Origin: Variovorax ginsengisoli | GTDB lineage: Bacteria > Pseudomonadota > Gammaproteobacteria > Burkholderiales > Burkholderiaceae_C | Direction: 5' to 3' | DNA length: 64,000 nucleotides | Assembly (NCBI RefSeq): GCF_030486595.1 | Contig: NZ_JAUJZH010000015.1 | Span: forward strand, 62,001 to 126,000 | Part shown: piece by piece, positions 17,376 through 27,053 of the stretch | Layout: each line of letters starts with the position of its first letter | Numbering within the stretch: position 1 is the first letter of the stretch | Notes under the pieces: generated by a model | Database searches by the model: none | What the model saw: only the letters and a program-made list of their open reading frames with translations | What the model was told of the DNA's origin: nothing | Translations under genes and position numbers: made by a program

Positions 17376-18541
17376 TGATCGAGTACCTCTTTGGTGGCGG
17401 TGATTTGCTTGTCGATGTCGGTGTTCGCCGCGGCATCCTTGAGCCACGGTTCGGCGGAGCCCGCCAGCACGTTCGAGAGCTTGGTGAACAGGCCGCGCAG
17501 GCTGTCGCTGTAGGCCGGGAAGTCGTCCACCGTCTGCTGCGAGGCGGGCACGGTCTTCACTTCGCCGTTCTTGAATTCCGAATCGAGGTACACCCGGCCG
17601 GAAAGCGGCTGCTGGATCTTGAGCTGGGCCTTGGAGGCGTAGATGTAGCTGGTGCCGGCGGCGACCTTGGCATGCTCGAAGCGGCCGAAGCGCAGCAGAT
17701 CGACCGCGATGGCGTAATCGGGCTCGGGCAGCTTCAGCTCGTACACCGAGCCGTCCGCGATGCGCATCGACATCACCTGGCCGATCGCATAGCCCTTGGC
17801 GTACGGAAGGATCGGCACGCCGGTGCGGCTGGAGATCGCCTCGCCGAGCATGTCGGCGACCCAGGTCTCCGCCACGCCAGGATTGGCGCCGAGCGCGGCG
17901 GGCAGCGCCTTGCGCGCCTCGTCGCTGACCACGACCTGCGCCACCTGCAGGAAACGCGGCACCTGCGTCGGCAACGAGGCCCGGCCCAGCGCCTCGTTGA
18001 ATCGCGCGACGATGCCGGGCGTGGTCCCGGCCCCCAGGTAGAGCGTTCGCACGCGGCTCGCGAGTTCGTCCTCGGTGGGCGCGTGATCGAGCAAGTCGAC
18101 ATAGGCGACGCTGAACGGATAGGCGCGCAAGACCGTCATGGTCTTGAAGTCGAAGAACATCGCCTGCGCCCGCAATTGGACGAAGAGTTTCGAGTAGCTG
18201 CCGAAGCGTTCGGTCGACACCGTCTCGCCGCTCATCACCAGCGCCACCGTGATCGCCTGGTCGCGCCCCTTGAGCTCGGCCAGTTCGGCCGTATCGAGTT
18301 CGAAATCCTTTGGTGGCTGCGCTGCCACTGCCCGGCGGATCAGGCCATTGACGCCGGGCTTTCCGAACGAGGCCTCGACGCGCTGCGAATACGGAAAACG
18401 GTCCGGGATGCTTTTCGCATCGCCCGAGTATGCGAATCCCGCAAGGGAAACCGTGACCGCCAAGGCCTGGCTGCCCCATCCGAAGATCCCCAAGAGCCCG
18501 AGACCCCACTTGCAGCACTGCTGCACCATCCCTGTTCGCAT
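17366..18541 (-). CDS. Exported hypothetical protein, first gene of the FlgT-like operon
   Basis: 391 residues with a signal peptide (GLGLLGIFGWGSQALA) after a short Cys-containing N-region. The start may instead be the Met at residue 5 (18529). The mature protein is mixed alpha/beta, without repeats or membrane helices, and ends in a helix-rich tail. No family is recognised. It leads the operon 17366-14115. An A7-looped CGCAC/GTGCG hairpin lies at 18554-18570 immediately upstream of its start. Confidence 0.8.
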   Translation of the reverse strand: MRTGMVQQCCKWGLGLLGIFGWGSQALAVTVSLAGFAYSGDAKSIPDRFPYSQRVEASFGKPGVNGLIRRAVAAQPPKDFELDTAELAELKGRDQAITVALVMSGETVSTERFGSYSKLFVQLRAQAMFFDFKTMTVLRAYPFSVAYVDLLDHAPTEDELASRVRTLYLGAGTTPGIVARFNEALGRASLPTQVPRFLQVAQVVVSDEARKALPAALGANPGVAETWVADMLGEAISSRTGVPILPYAKGYAIGQVMSMRIADGSVYELKLPEPDYAIAVDLLRFGRFEHAKVAAGTSYIYASKAQLKIQQPLSGRVYLDSEFKNGEVKTVPASQQTVDDFPAYSDSLRGLFTKLSNVLAGSAEPWLKDAAANTDIDKQITATKEVLDQCK

Positions 18542-18553
18542 TCCGACATCGCC

Positions 18554-18570
18554 CGCACAAAAAAAGTGCG
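18554..18570. promoter_or_regulatory. Short hairpin in the leader of the exported-protein operon
   Basis: CGCAC and GTGCG flank seven A residues on the plus strand (seven T in the loop on the transcribed minus strand). It lies 12 bases upstream of the first start codon of the 18541-14115 operon. It is not a terminator, since the T-run is in the loop, but it could affect ribosome access or be an operator. Confidence 0.35.
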
Positions 18571-18629
18571 TCGATCTTACGTTATCAAATGGTTACATCG
18601 AAAAACAACAGAGAGCATGAACTTTCTGA

Positions 18630-19943
18630 TTATTGACGCTCCACCCGCAGCAGCTTGCCATTGCTGCTGTCGGTCAACAGGTACAGCCAGCCGTCGGACC
18701 CCTGCCGGACGTCGCGGATGCGTTCACCGCGCTCGGCCAGCAATCGCTCGCGGCCGACCACCGCGTTGCCGTCGAGCTTGAGCCTCCAGAGCGCGGTGCC
18801 GGCGAGCGCGCCGACGAAGAGGTTGCCCTTCCATTCGGCCAGCGCATCGCCGGTATAGAAGGCCATTCCGCTCGGCGCGATCGACGATTTCTGGGTGCCC
18901 GGCGTCCAGGCCGAGCCGTCGATCTTTTCCCAGTAGGTCAGCGGCTGCTCTAGGCCCGGCTTGGCGGTGCCTTCGCCCACCTGCGCGAGCGTGCCGTATT
19001 CCTGCCCGTAGCTGATGACGGGCCAGCCGTAGTTGCGCCCCGGCAGGGTCAGGTTGACCTCGTCGCCGCCCTGCGGACCATGCTCGTGGGTCCAGAGATC
19101 GCCGGTCGCGGGATGCAGCGCCGCTCCCTGCGGATTGCGATGGCCGTAGCTCCAGATGTGGGGCTGTGCGCCGGCGGTGGCCGCGAAGGGGTTGCCAGGC
19201 GCCGGAGCGCCGTCCGTGGTGATCCGGATCACCTTGCCGTTGCCGCGCGACAGGTCTTGCGCGAAGCCGCGCTGGGTGTCGAGCAGGCGCTCGCCCAGGG
19301 TCACGAACAGATAGCCGTTGCGGTCGAACACCAGCCGCGAACCGAAGTGCGCCGTGCTGTCGACCTTGGGCGACTGCCGGTAGATCACCGTCAGGTTGCC
19401 GAGCGTGCGGTTGGCCGCATCGAGTTCGGCCCGGGCCACCGCCGTGCCGTTGAGGCTCGGATCGGTGCCGTCGCGCTCGGCGAAGCTGAGATAGATGCGG
19501 CGATTGCTCGCAAAGGCCGGATCCACCGCAACATCGAGCAGCCCGCCCTGCCCCACCGCCGCGACCGCGGGCACGCCGGCGACCAGATCGGCACCGCCGT
19601 TGACGGCCGACCCATCGGCATTGCGCAGCCGCAACTGGCCGCCGCGCTGGGTGATCAGCATGCGGCCGTCGGGCAGGAAGGCCAAAGCCCAGGGGGTGTC
19701 GAGGCCGGTCGCCAGTTCGGTGACCTTGAACGACGGCGATGCCGGCGCGGCGCCAGCAGGTGGTGCGGCGCCAGCGGGTGGTGCAGCGGCGCTGCTGCCG
19801 GCCGGGGCCGGCGCGCCCTGCGTCGACATGCCGTTGACGCCGAAAGCGGAGACGGCGACGCTGCTGCCGCCGCCACCGCCACCGCCGCAACCGACCACGG
19901 CGGCCAGGGCCGTCGCCAGGAGATACCGAGTCGCTGCTGCCAT
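18630..19943 (-). CDS. PQQ-dependent sugar dehydrogenase (aldose/YliI type), lipoprotein
   Basis: 437 residues. The N-terminus has a lipobox-like AVVGCGGG with a poly-Gly run, then a Pro/Ala linker, placing the enzyme on the outside of the cytoplasmic membrane or on the outer membrane. The six-bladed propeller carries family motifs: LDTPWALAFLPDGRMLITQR, STAHFGSRLVFD with the catalytic-type His, YGHRNPQGAALHP, and THEHGPQGGDEVN with His and Glu for PQQ and calcium. Members oxidise aldoses to lactones using PQQ. No PQQ synthesis gene is in the window. Its substrate could feed the sugar-acid genes elsewhere here, which is speculative. Confidence 0.9.
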   Translation of the reverse strand: MAAATRYLLATALAAVVGCGGGGGGGSSVAVSAFGVNGMSTQGAPAPAGSSAAAPPAGAAPPAGAAPASPSFKVTELATGLDTPWALAFLPDGRMLITQRGGQLRLRNADGSAVNGGADLVAGVPAVAAVGQGGLLDVAVDPAFASNRRIYLSFAERDGTDPSLNGTAVARAELDAANRTLGNLTVIYRQSPKVDSTAHFGSRLVFDRNGYLFVTLGERLLDTQRGFAQDLSRGNGKVIRITTDGAPAPGNPFAATAGAQPHIWSYGHRNPQGAALHPATGDLWTHEHGPQGGDEVNLTLPGRNYGWPVISYGQEYGTLAQVGEGTAKPGLEQPLTYWEKIDGSAWTPGTQKSSIAPSGMAFYTGDALAEWKGNLFVGALAGTALWRLKLDGNAVVGRERLLAERGERIRDVRQGSDGWLYLLTDSSNGKLLRVERQ

Positions 19944-20001
19944 GGCATGCTCCTTCGGAAAGGGCGCCGCGACGCGCCCGGGTCTATTCGCCCTGCTGTC
20001 G

Positions 20002-21663
<1,662 letters not shown>

Positions 21664-21916
21664 GTCTATCTCTGTTCGGTGATGGGGACTGTTCGGGGTG
21701 GCCGGGCAACCCGACAACGATCTTGTGCGAGGATCGATGGCGAATCTGCCTTGCGTGGCAAGCGCTTGCTGCTGCAGCGCGTTTTCCGACCGGGGTTTGG
21801 TGCCAAGTCTAACCCAGGCCCCTCGATTCCCTGAAGAAGCGCGCGCGGCGCTGCTATTCTCCGACTCCATCCGAGTTCTCCGGACGCCGCCCGCGGCGGC
21901 CGCCGCCCCTGCCGCC

Positions 21917-23143
21917 ATGCGCCCCACCCCCACCCCCGATGCCTTCGCCCAGGCCCGGCAGTTCTTCCTCGACGGGCTGAAGGCCCTCGAGACGGCCCGC
22001 TTCGAGGCCGCGGAGCAGCTTTTCCTGTCGTCGCTCGCACTGCTGCCGGGCCGCGTCTCGACCCTGGTCAATCTCGCCGCGACGCAGTTGAAGCTGTCGC
22101 GCCCGCAGGCGGCCCTGGCGGCCGCCGAGCAGGCCCTGGAGGCCGAGGCCGAGGACCCGGATGCGTGGTTTCACAAGGCCAGCGCCCTCGGGCAGCTGAA
22201 CCGGCACCCGGAAGCGCTGTCGGCCTTCGAGAAGGTGCTGTCGCTGGGCGTGTTTCCCGCCGGCGCGCTCTGGCTTCGCCATGGCCAGACCCTGCAGGCG
22301 CTGGGCCGGCCCGCGGAGGCGCTAGCCTCCTACGATCGCGCGCTGGCCGCCGACCCCGGCATCGCCCAGGCCTGGAGCAATCGAGGCAGCATCCTGCGGG
22401 AACTGAACCGCCACCCCGAAGCCGCCCATGCCTTCGAGCAGGCGCTGGCGCACGGCGGCGATCCGGCGCTGCACCGGTACTACCTCGCCGCGGTCTCCGA
22501 CGGCCCCGCGCCGGCGACCGCGCCGGGCCACTATGTCGAAACCCTGTTCGACGACTACGCCGACGACTTCGATGCGCACCTGGTGGGCCTGCTCGGCTAC
22601 CAGGCGCACAGCACCCTGGCCAGGCACCTTGCCGAGCTGGGCCGGGGCCGCTTCCGCTCGGCCCTCGATCTCGGTTGCGGAACCGGCCTGTGCGCTGCGC
22701 TACTCAAGCCGATGGCGGAGCGGCTCACCGGCGTCGACCTGTCGAGCCAGATGCTGGACAAGGCCCGAGCCCTCGGGCTCTACGACCAGCTCGCGCATGG
22801 CGACATCCTGGCCTACCTGCGAGGCACGGACGCCCGCTACGACCTGGTCACCGCCGCCGACGTCTTCATCTACGTGGGCGACCTGGAGCCGGTCTTCGCC
22901 GCGCTGGAGCAACGGCTGGAGCCGGGCGGCCTCTTCTGTTTCTCGGCCGAGAGCAGCGCCGCCGAAAGCGTCGATTTCGAGTTGCTGCCGAGCCTGCGCT
23001 ACGCCCATTCGGAGCGCTACCTGCGCGGGCTGGCCGCGCGCCACGGCTTGAACCTGGTCCAGCTGATCCGGGCACCGATCCGCGAAGACCAGCGCGAGGC
23101 GATCCAGGGAATGTTCGTCTATCTGGAGCGGGCCGGCGGCTGA
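21917..23143 (+). CDS. TPR-repeat protein fused to a SAM-dependent methyltransferase
   Basis: 408 residues. Residues 1 to about 190 form TPR repeats (for instance EALASYDRALAADPGIAQAW and EAAHAFEQALAHGG). A class I methyltransferase follows, with the SAM motif LDLGCGTGLCAALL near residue 255 and a GVDLSSQMLDKAR acidic loop. Similar fusions modify small molecules or proteins selected by the TPR part. It is cytoplasmic. It is divergent from ettA across a 253-base spacer that shows only a weak TATTCT-type -10 near 21855 and no other feature. The target is unknown. Confidence 0.88.
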   Translation: MRPTPTPDAFAQARQFFLDGLKALETARFEAAEQLFLSSLALLPGRVSTLVNLAATQLKLSRPQAALAAAEQALEAEAEDPDAWFHKASALGQLNRHPEALSAFEKVLSLGVFPAGALWLRHGQTLQALGRPAEALASYDRALAADPGIAQAWSNRGSILRELNRHPEAAHAFEQALAHGGDPALHRYYLAAVSDGPAPATAPGHYVETLFDDYADDFDAHLVGLLGYQAHSTLARHLAELGRGRFRSALDLGCGTGLCAALLKPMAERLTGVDLSSQMLDKARALGLYDQLAHGDILAYLRGTDARYDLVTAADVFIYVGDLEPVFAALEQRLEPGGLFCFSAESSAAESVDFELLPSLRYAHSERYLRGLAARHGLNLVQLIRAPIREDQREAIQGMFVYLERAGG

Positions 23144-23147
23144 CGCT

Positions 23148-23579
23148 CTACTTGTGCTTCGGCGAGATGAGCTTGAGCTTGGGGAAATAGGTCTTGTAGC
23201 GCGCGCTGTCGCGCGAGACGAGGGTGCAACCCGCCAGTTGAGCGTGGGCGCCGATATAGAAGTCCGGCAGCAGTGAGGTTCGCGTGCCGCCGGCCTTGCG
23301 ATACTGGTGGAACGCCGATGCCGCGGTTCGCGCCGCCGCATAAGGCAGGTCCAGCCGCTCGTAGAGTCGCGGGGGCAGCGCGGCGTCCAAGTCGCGGTCC
23401 GAAACGAAATAGACCGACACCTCGGCATAGATCAACGGATTGATGGCCAGCTTGCCACGGTTCAGGCAATCGCCGATGGCCGAGGACGACCAGTCGATCC
23501 ATCTCGGATCTTCGTGGATGACGTCGATCAGGACGTTGCTGTCGATCAGGAAGGTTTCCAGCGCCTCAGCGTTCGCCAC
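23148..23579 (-). CDS. PIN-domain ribonuclease toxin (VapC-like)
   Basis: 143 residues. Acidic catalytic residues of the PIN fold are in place: Asp in LIDSNVLIDVI near the N-terminus, Glu in YAEVSVYF, Asp in LLPDFYIGAHA and Asp in LVSRDSARY. This fits a metal-dependent RNase. It overlaps the upstream AbrB-type antitoxin gene by 14 bases, the classic toxin-antitoxin coupling. It is convergent with the methyltransferase gene, four bases apart. Confidence 0.9.
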   Translation of the reverse strand: MANAEALETFLIDSNVLIDVIHEDPRWIDWSSSAIGDCLNRGKLAINPLIYAEVSVYFVSDRDLDAALPPRLYERLDLPYAAARTAASAFHQYRKAGGTRTSLLPDFYIGAHAQLAGCTLVSRDSARYKTYFPKLKLISPKHK

Positions 23580-23802
23580 GCGTCATCTCCAGCCACTCGT
23601 CCGCCGACAGGCCGATATTCGAGTTCGCGCTGCCGCGCAGCAGGGCGATCGCCTCCTTGGCCGGCGAAGTCGCGCGCTTCACGGGCCTCACGATGATCTG
23701 CTTGTTGCGGTACTCGAACTCCACCTCGTCGTAGGGCTTGAGGCCCGCGAGCTCGCGAATGTTCTGGGGAATGGTCACCTGACCCTTGGAGGTGAGTCGC
23801 AT
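23566..23802 (-). CDS. AbrB/MazE-type antitoxin (VapB-like)
   Basis: 78 residues with an N-terminal swapped-hairpin DNA-binding domain, MRLTSKGQVTIPQNIRELAG, typical of SpoVT/AbrB. The C-terminal half (AKEAIALLRGSANSNIGL and onward) should bind and block the PIN toxin. It is first in the two-gene unit and probably represses it. The 23803-24092 spacer has no further clear operator. Confidence 0.92.
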   Translation of the reverse strand: MRLTSKGQVTIPQNIRELAGLKPYDEVEFEYRNKQIIVRPVKRATSPAKEAIALLRGSANSNIGLSADEWLEMTRGER

Positions 23803-23977
23803 GGGCGCTCCTGGTAATACTGGCGAAGTAAGAGTTTAGCGCCGCAGGTCCAGACTGCGTGCTTCCACGACCGGCCGCGTCATTTCACCCTTCATCCCGG
23901 TTCATGAGACAATAGCGCCTGTTGCCGGGTCCAGTTGCCCGCGACGCCGGCTCTCTGCCGGGGACGAAGACGGCCTT

Positions 23978-24103
23978 ATGCAGGCTTTCGGGCTCCCACC
24001 TCTGACCTTCATCTGCCCTTACTGGCTCGACGTCCACATGACGCCCGAGCGGGTGGATACCACTGCGCCGTGTAGGGCGCTTGTTGAACTCAATGAACTT
24101 TGA
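23978..24103 (+). CDS. Candidate 41-residue leader ORF overlapping the rhlE start
   Basis: ATG at 23978 opens a frame of 41 codons (beginning MQAFGLPPLTF and ending VELNEL) that stops with the TGA at 24101-24103, eleven bases inside rhlE. The rhlE ATG at 24093 has no visible Shine-Dalgarno sequence, so ribosomes finishing this ORF could reinitiate there. The candidate's own ribosome site (GAAG, 23967-23970) is weak. No family match is known to me. It is inferred to be regulatory rather than functional as a peptide; it may be chance. Confidence 0.35.
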   Translation: MQAFGLPPLTFICPYWLDVHMTPERVDTTAPCRALVELNEL

Positions 24104-25889
24104 TGAACTGAAGCTGGCCCCGGCCATCTTGAAGGCCGTGCATGAGCAGGGCTACGAAACGCCGACGCCGATCCAGGCCCAGGCCATTCCGGCCGTGCTC
24201 GACGGCCACGACCTGCTGGGCGGCGCCCAGACCGGCACCGGCAAGACCGCTGCCTTCACCCTGCCCCTGCTGCACAAGCTCACGATGAGCCGCAGCGCCA
24301 CCAACAAGTTCGGCGGCACCGGCATCCGTGCCCTGGTGCTGACCCCCACGCGCGAACTCGCGGCCCAGGTCGAAGAGTCCGTTCGCACCTACGGCAAGTA
24401 CCTCCAGCTGACCTCGACCGTGATCTTCGGCGGTGTCGGCATGAACCCGCAGATCAGCAAGCTCAAGAGCGGCGTCGACATCCTCGTCGCCACTCCCGGC
24501 CGCCTGCTCGACCTGCAGCAGCAAGGCATGCTCGACCTGTCGCAGGTGCAGATCCTGGTGCTCGACGAAGCCGACCGCATGCTCGACATGGGCTTCATCC
24601 ACGACGTCAAGAAGATCCTCGCGCTGGTGCCCCGCGAAAAGCAGAGCCTGCTGTTCTCGGCCACCTTCAGCGACGAGATCCGCGACCTCGCCGCCACGCT
24701 GCTCAAGAACCCGCAGAGCATCCAGGTCACGCCGCGCAACACCACGGTGCAGCGCATCACGCAGGTGATCCACCCGGTCGGCCGCGGCAAGAAGAAGGCG
24801 CTGCTCGCCCACATCATCAACGAGCACAAGTGGAGCCAGGTGCTGGTCTTCACCCGCACCAAGTTCGGCGCCAACAGCGTGGCCGAGTTCCTGACCAAGA
24901 ACGGCATCGAGGCGATGGCGCTGCACGGCAACAAGAGCCAGAGCGCCCGTACGCAGGCGCTGGCCGGCTTCAAGAGCGGCGACATCCGCGCCCTGGTGGC
25001 GACCGACATCGCGGCCCGCGGCATCGACATCGACGAGCTGCCGCACGTCGTCAACTACGAGATCCCGAACGTCAGCGAAGACTACGTGCACCGCATCGGC
25101 CGCACCGGCCGTGCCGGATCGAGCGGCGAGGCCGTGAGCTTCGTGTGCCTCGACGAAGAAGGCTTCATGCAGGAGATCGAGCGCTTCACAAAGCAGACGA
25201 TTCCGGTGCAGGTCATCGACGGCTTCGGTCCCGAGGACGGCGAGCGCGCCGAGCCGATCGCCATGGGTCGCCAGACGATCTGGGGCGGCGCCGGCCGTCC
25301 GCCGAGCCGCGAAGTGATGCAGGCCGCAGCCAAGGCGGCTCGCACCGAGATGATGCAGCGCATCCGCGAGAACAAGGCGGGCCAGGGCGAGCGCAGTGGT
25401 GGCGGCGGTGGTGGCAATGGCGGTGGCCAGCGCCGCGGCGGCGGCCAGGGCCAGGGCGCACCGGCCGGCCGCAGCGCCAATGGCGGCGGCGGCCAGGGGC
25501 CGCGTGGCCAGGGCGGCCGCGGCCAAGGTCCGGCACGCGGACCGCAAGGACCGGCGCGCGCGCCGCACCATGCGCCGACCCACCATCAGAATCATCTGCC
25601 GCATGAAGAGCGCCAGCCGCGCCATCACGGCAACAGCCACAGCCCGACGCAAGCCGATGCGGTGGCGCATCTGCGCGCTGAAGCGGTCGCCGGCGGCGAC
25701 GGCCAGCCCGATCCGTTGCGCACCAGCGTCGACAGCCTCGGCGGCCGCGGCCGTCGTGGCGGCGGTGGCGGCTACGGCGGCAATCGTTCCGGCGGCGGTG
25801 GCCGTTCGGGTGGCGGCGGCCGCTCGGGCGGCGGGTACGGTGGTGGTGGCTACGGCGGCGGCGGCGGTGGCCGCTCCTTCGGTCGCTGA
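24093..25889 (+). CDS. rhlE: DEAD-box RNA helicase RhlE
   Basis: 598 residues from the ATG at 24093 (a TTG at 24081 is also in frame). The full DEAD-box set is present: Q motif YETPTPIQAQAIP, motif I AQTGTGKTAAF, motif II VLDEADRMLDMGF, SAT in LFSATF, and HRIGRTGRAG. The C-terminal third is low-complexity, Gly- and Arg-rich, interrupted by a His-rich stretch (APHHAPTHHQNHLPHEERQP). The helicase is expected to remodel rRNA and mRNA, aiding ribosome maturation and RNA decay at low temperature. It lies behind a roughly 290-base leader. Confidence 0.95.
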   Translation: MNFDELKLAPAILKAVHEQGYETPTPIQAQAIPAVLDGHDLLGGAQTGTGKTAAFTLPLLHKLTMSRSATNKFGGTGIRALVLTPTRELAAQVEESVRTYGKYLQLTSTVIFGGVGMNPQISKLKSGVDILVATPGRLLDLQQQGMLDLSQVQILVLDEADRMLDMGFIHDVKKILALVPREKQSLLFSATFSDEIRDLAATLLKNPQSIQVTPRNTTVQRITQVIHPVGRGKKKALLAHIINEHKWSQVLVFTRTKFGANSVAEFLTKNGIEAMALHGNKSQSARTQALAGFKSGDIRALVATDIAARGIDIDELPHVVNYEIPNVSEDYVHRIGRTGRAGSSGEAVSFVCLDEEGFMQEIERFTKQTIPVQVIDGFGPEDGERAEPIAMGRQTIWGGAGRPPSREVMQAAAKAARTEMMQRIRENKAGQGERSGGGGGGNGGGQRRGGGQGQGAPAGRSANGGGGQGPRGQGGRGQGPARGPQGPARAPHHAPTHHQNHLPHEERQPRHHGNSHSPTQADAVAHLRAEAVAGGDGQPDPLRTSVDSLGGRGRRGGGGGYGGNRSGGGGRSGGGGRSGGGYGGGGYGGGGGGRSFGR

Positions 25890-25914
25890 GTCGCAGCGAG
25901 TCCACTTCTCCGAC

Positions 25915-25938
25915 AAAAAGGGCGCGCTGCGCCCTTTT
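25915..25938. terminator. Bidirectional intrinsic terminator between rhlE and the sugar ABC operon
   Basis: An AAAAAGGGCGC arm and a GCGCCCTTTTT arm flank a GCT loop, giving a T-run in both directions. It serves rhlE from the left and the convergent UgpC-type ATPase gene from the right. Confidence 0.85.
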
Positions 25939-25961
25939 TCTTTTGGCCTCGCGCCGCGGCC

Positions 25962-27032
25962 TCAGCCCAGCCGCTTGGCCGTCTGGCGATCGAACAGGTG
26001 CACGCTCTCGCTGCCGATCACCAGCCCGACCATCTGGTCCGGCTGGGCATCGACCCGGCCGTGCACCGCGAGCGTCAACTGGACGCCCCCGACCTCGACC
26101 AGCAATTCGGTCTCGGCACCGGTCGGCTCGACCACGATCACCCTCGCCGGCACGCCGCGCGACGGCTCGGACAGCGTGATGTCGCCGGGCCGCACGCCAT
26201 AGTGCACGGCCTGCCCGTCGACCGCCCCCGTGGCGGCCGGCGCCGGCCACGAGGCGCCCTGCGCCTCGACACTGCACTGGCCATTGGCGCGCCGCACCGT
26301 GCCCTCCAGCACGTTCATCGAGGGCGAGCCGATGAACTGGGCGACGAACAGGTTGTCGGGCCGGTCGTAGAGCTCGAGCGGCGTGCCGATCTGCTCGACC
26401 GCGCCGTCGTGCATGACGACGATCCGGTCGGCCATCGTCATGGCCTCGATCTGGTCGTGGGTGACGTAGACGGTGGTGGTCTTGAGCCGCTGGTGCAGCG
26501 CTTTGATCTCGGCCCGCATCGCGACGCGCAGCTTGGCGTCCAGGTTGGACAGTGGCTCGTCGAACAGGAAGACCTTCGGGTCGCGCACGATCGCGCGCCC
26601 CATCGCGACCCGCTGCCGCTGTCCGCCCGACAGCTCGCGCGGATAGCGCCCGAGCAGGTGGTCGAGGTTCAGGATCTTGGCGGCATCGGCCACCCGCTTG
26701 TCGGTCAGGCCCTTCTCGGCCTTGCGCAGGCGCAGGCTGAAGCCCATGTTCTCGCCGACCGTCATGTGCGGGTAGAGCGCGTAGCTCTGGAACACCATCG
26801 CGATGTCCCGATCTTTCGATTCGAGTTCGTTGACGACCCGCCCGTCGATCATGATCTGGCCGCCGCTGATGTCCTCCAGGCCGGCCAGCATGCGCAGCAG
26901 CGTCGACTTGCCGCAGCCCGAAGGCCCGACCAGCACGACGAACTCGCCGTCCTCGATCTCGAAGCCCAGGCGCTCGATGATCCGGGTCTTGCCGTAGGAC
27001 TTCTGGACGTCCCGAAAAGTGACTGAAGCCAT
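25962..27032 (-). CDS. Carbohydrate ABC transporter ATP-binding protein (UgpC/MalK type)
   Basis: 356 residues. The ATPase domain has Walker A GPSGCGKSTLLRMLAGLE, signature LSGGQRQRVAMGRAI and Walker B VFLFDEPLSNLDAKLR, then VTHDQ. The C-terminal MalK-like OB domain (YGVRPGDITLSEP) is complete. It powers the sugar importer encoded by the three upstream genes and may be shared with other systems. It is last in the operon, 21 bases after the permease gene. Confidence 0.94.
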   Translation of the reverse strand: MASVTFRDVQKSYGKTRIIERLGFEIEDGEFVVLVGPSGCGKSTLLRMLAGLEDISGGQIMIDGRVVNELESKDRDIAMVFQSYALYPHMTVGENMGFSLRLRKAEKGLTDKRVADAAKILNLDHLLGRYPRELSGGQRQRVAMGRAIVRDPKVFLFDEPLSNLDAKLRVAMRAEIKALHQRLKTTTVYVTHDQIEAMTMADRIVVMHDGAVEQIGTPLELYDRPDNLFVAQFIGSPSMNVLEGTVRRANGQCSVEAQGASWPAPAATGAVDGQAVHYGVRPGDITLSEPSRGVPARVIVVEPTGAETELLVEVGGVQLTLAVHGRVDAQPDQMVGLVIGSESVHLFDRQTAKRLG

Positions 27033-27053
27033 GTTGTCTTTTTCCCTTCTGGA

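Noticed and set aside
16224..18560. A 778-codon frame suggesting a large exported protein
   Set aside because: The conserved protein starts at 17375 with a signal peptide; the upstream part is the wrong frame of the 17366-18541 gene.
24081..24092. TTG start for rhlE four codons upstream
   Set aside because: The conserved helicase N-terminus MNFDELKLAP begins at the ATG at 24093; no ribosome site favours the TTG.
25380..25889. Short tandem repeats in GGC/GGT-rich DNA
   Set aside because: They encode the Gly-rich tail of RhlE and need no separate explanation; not a CRISPR or satellite.
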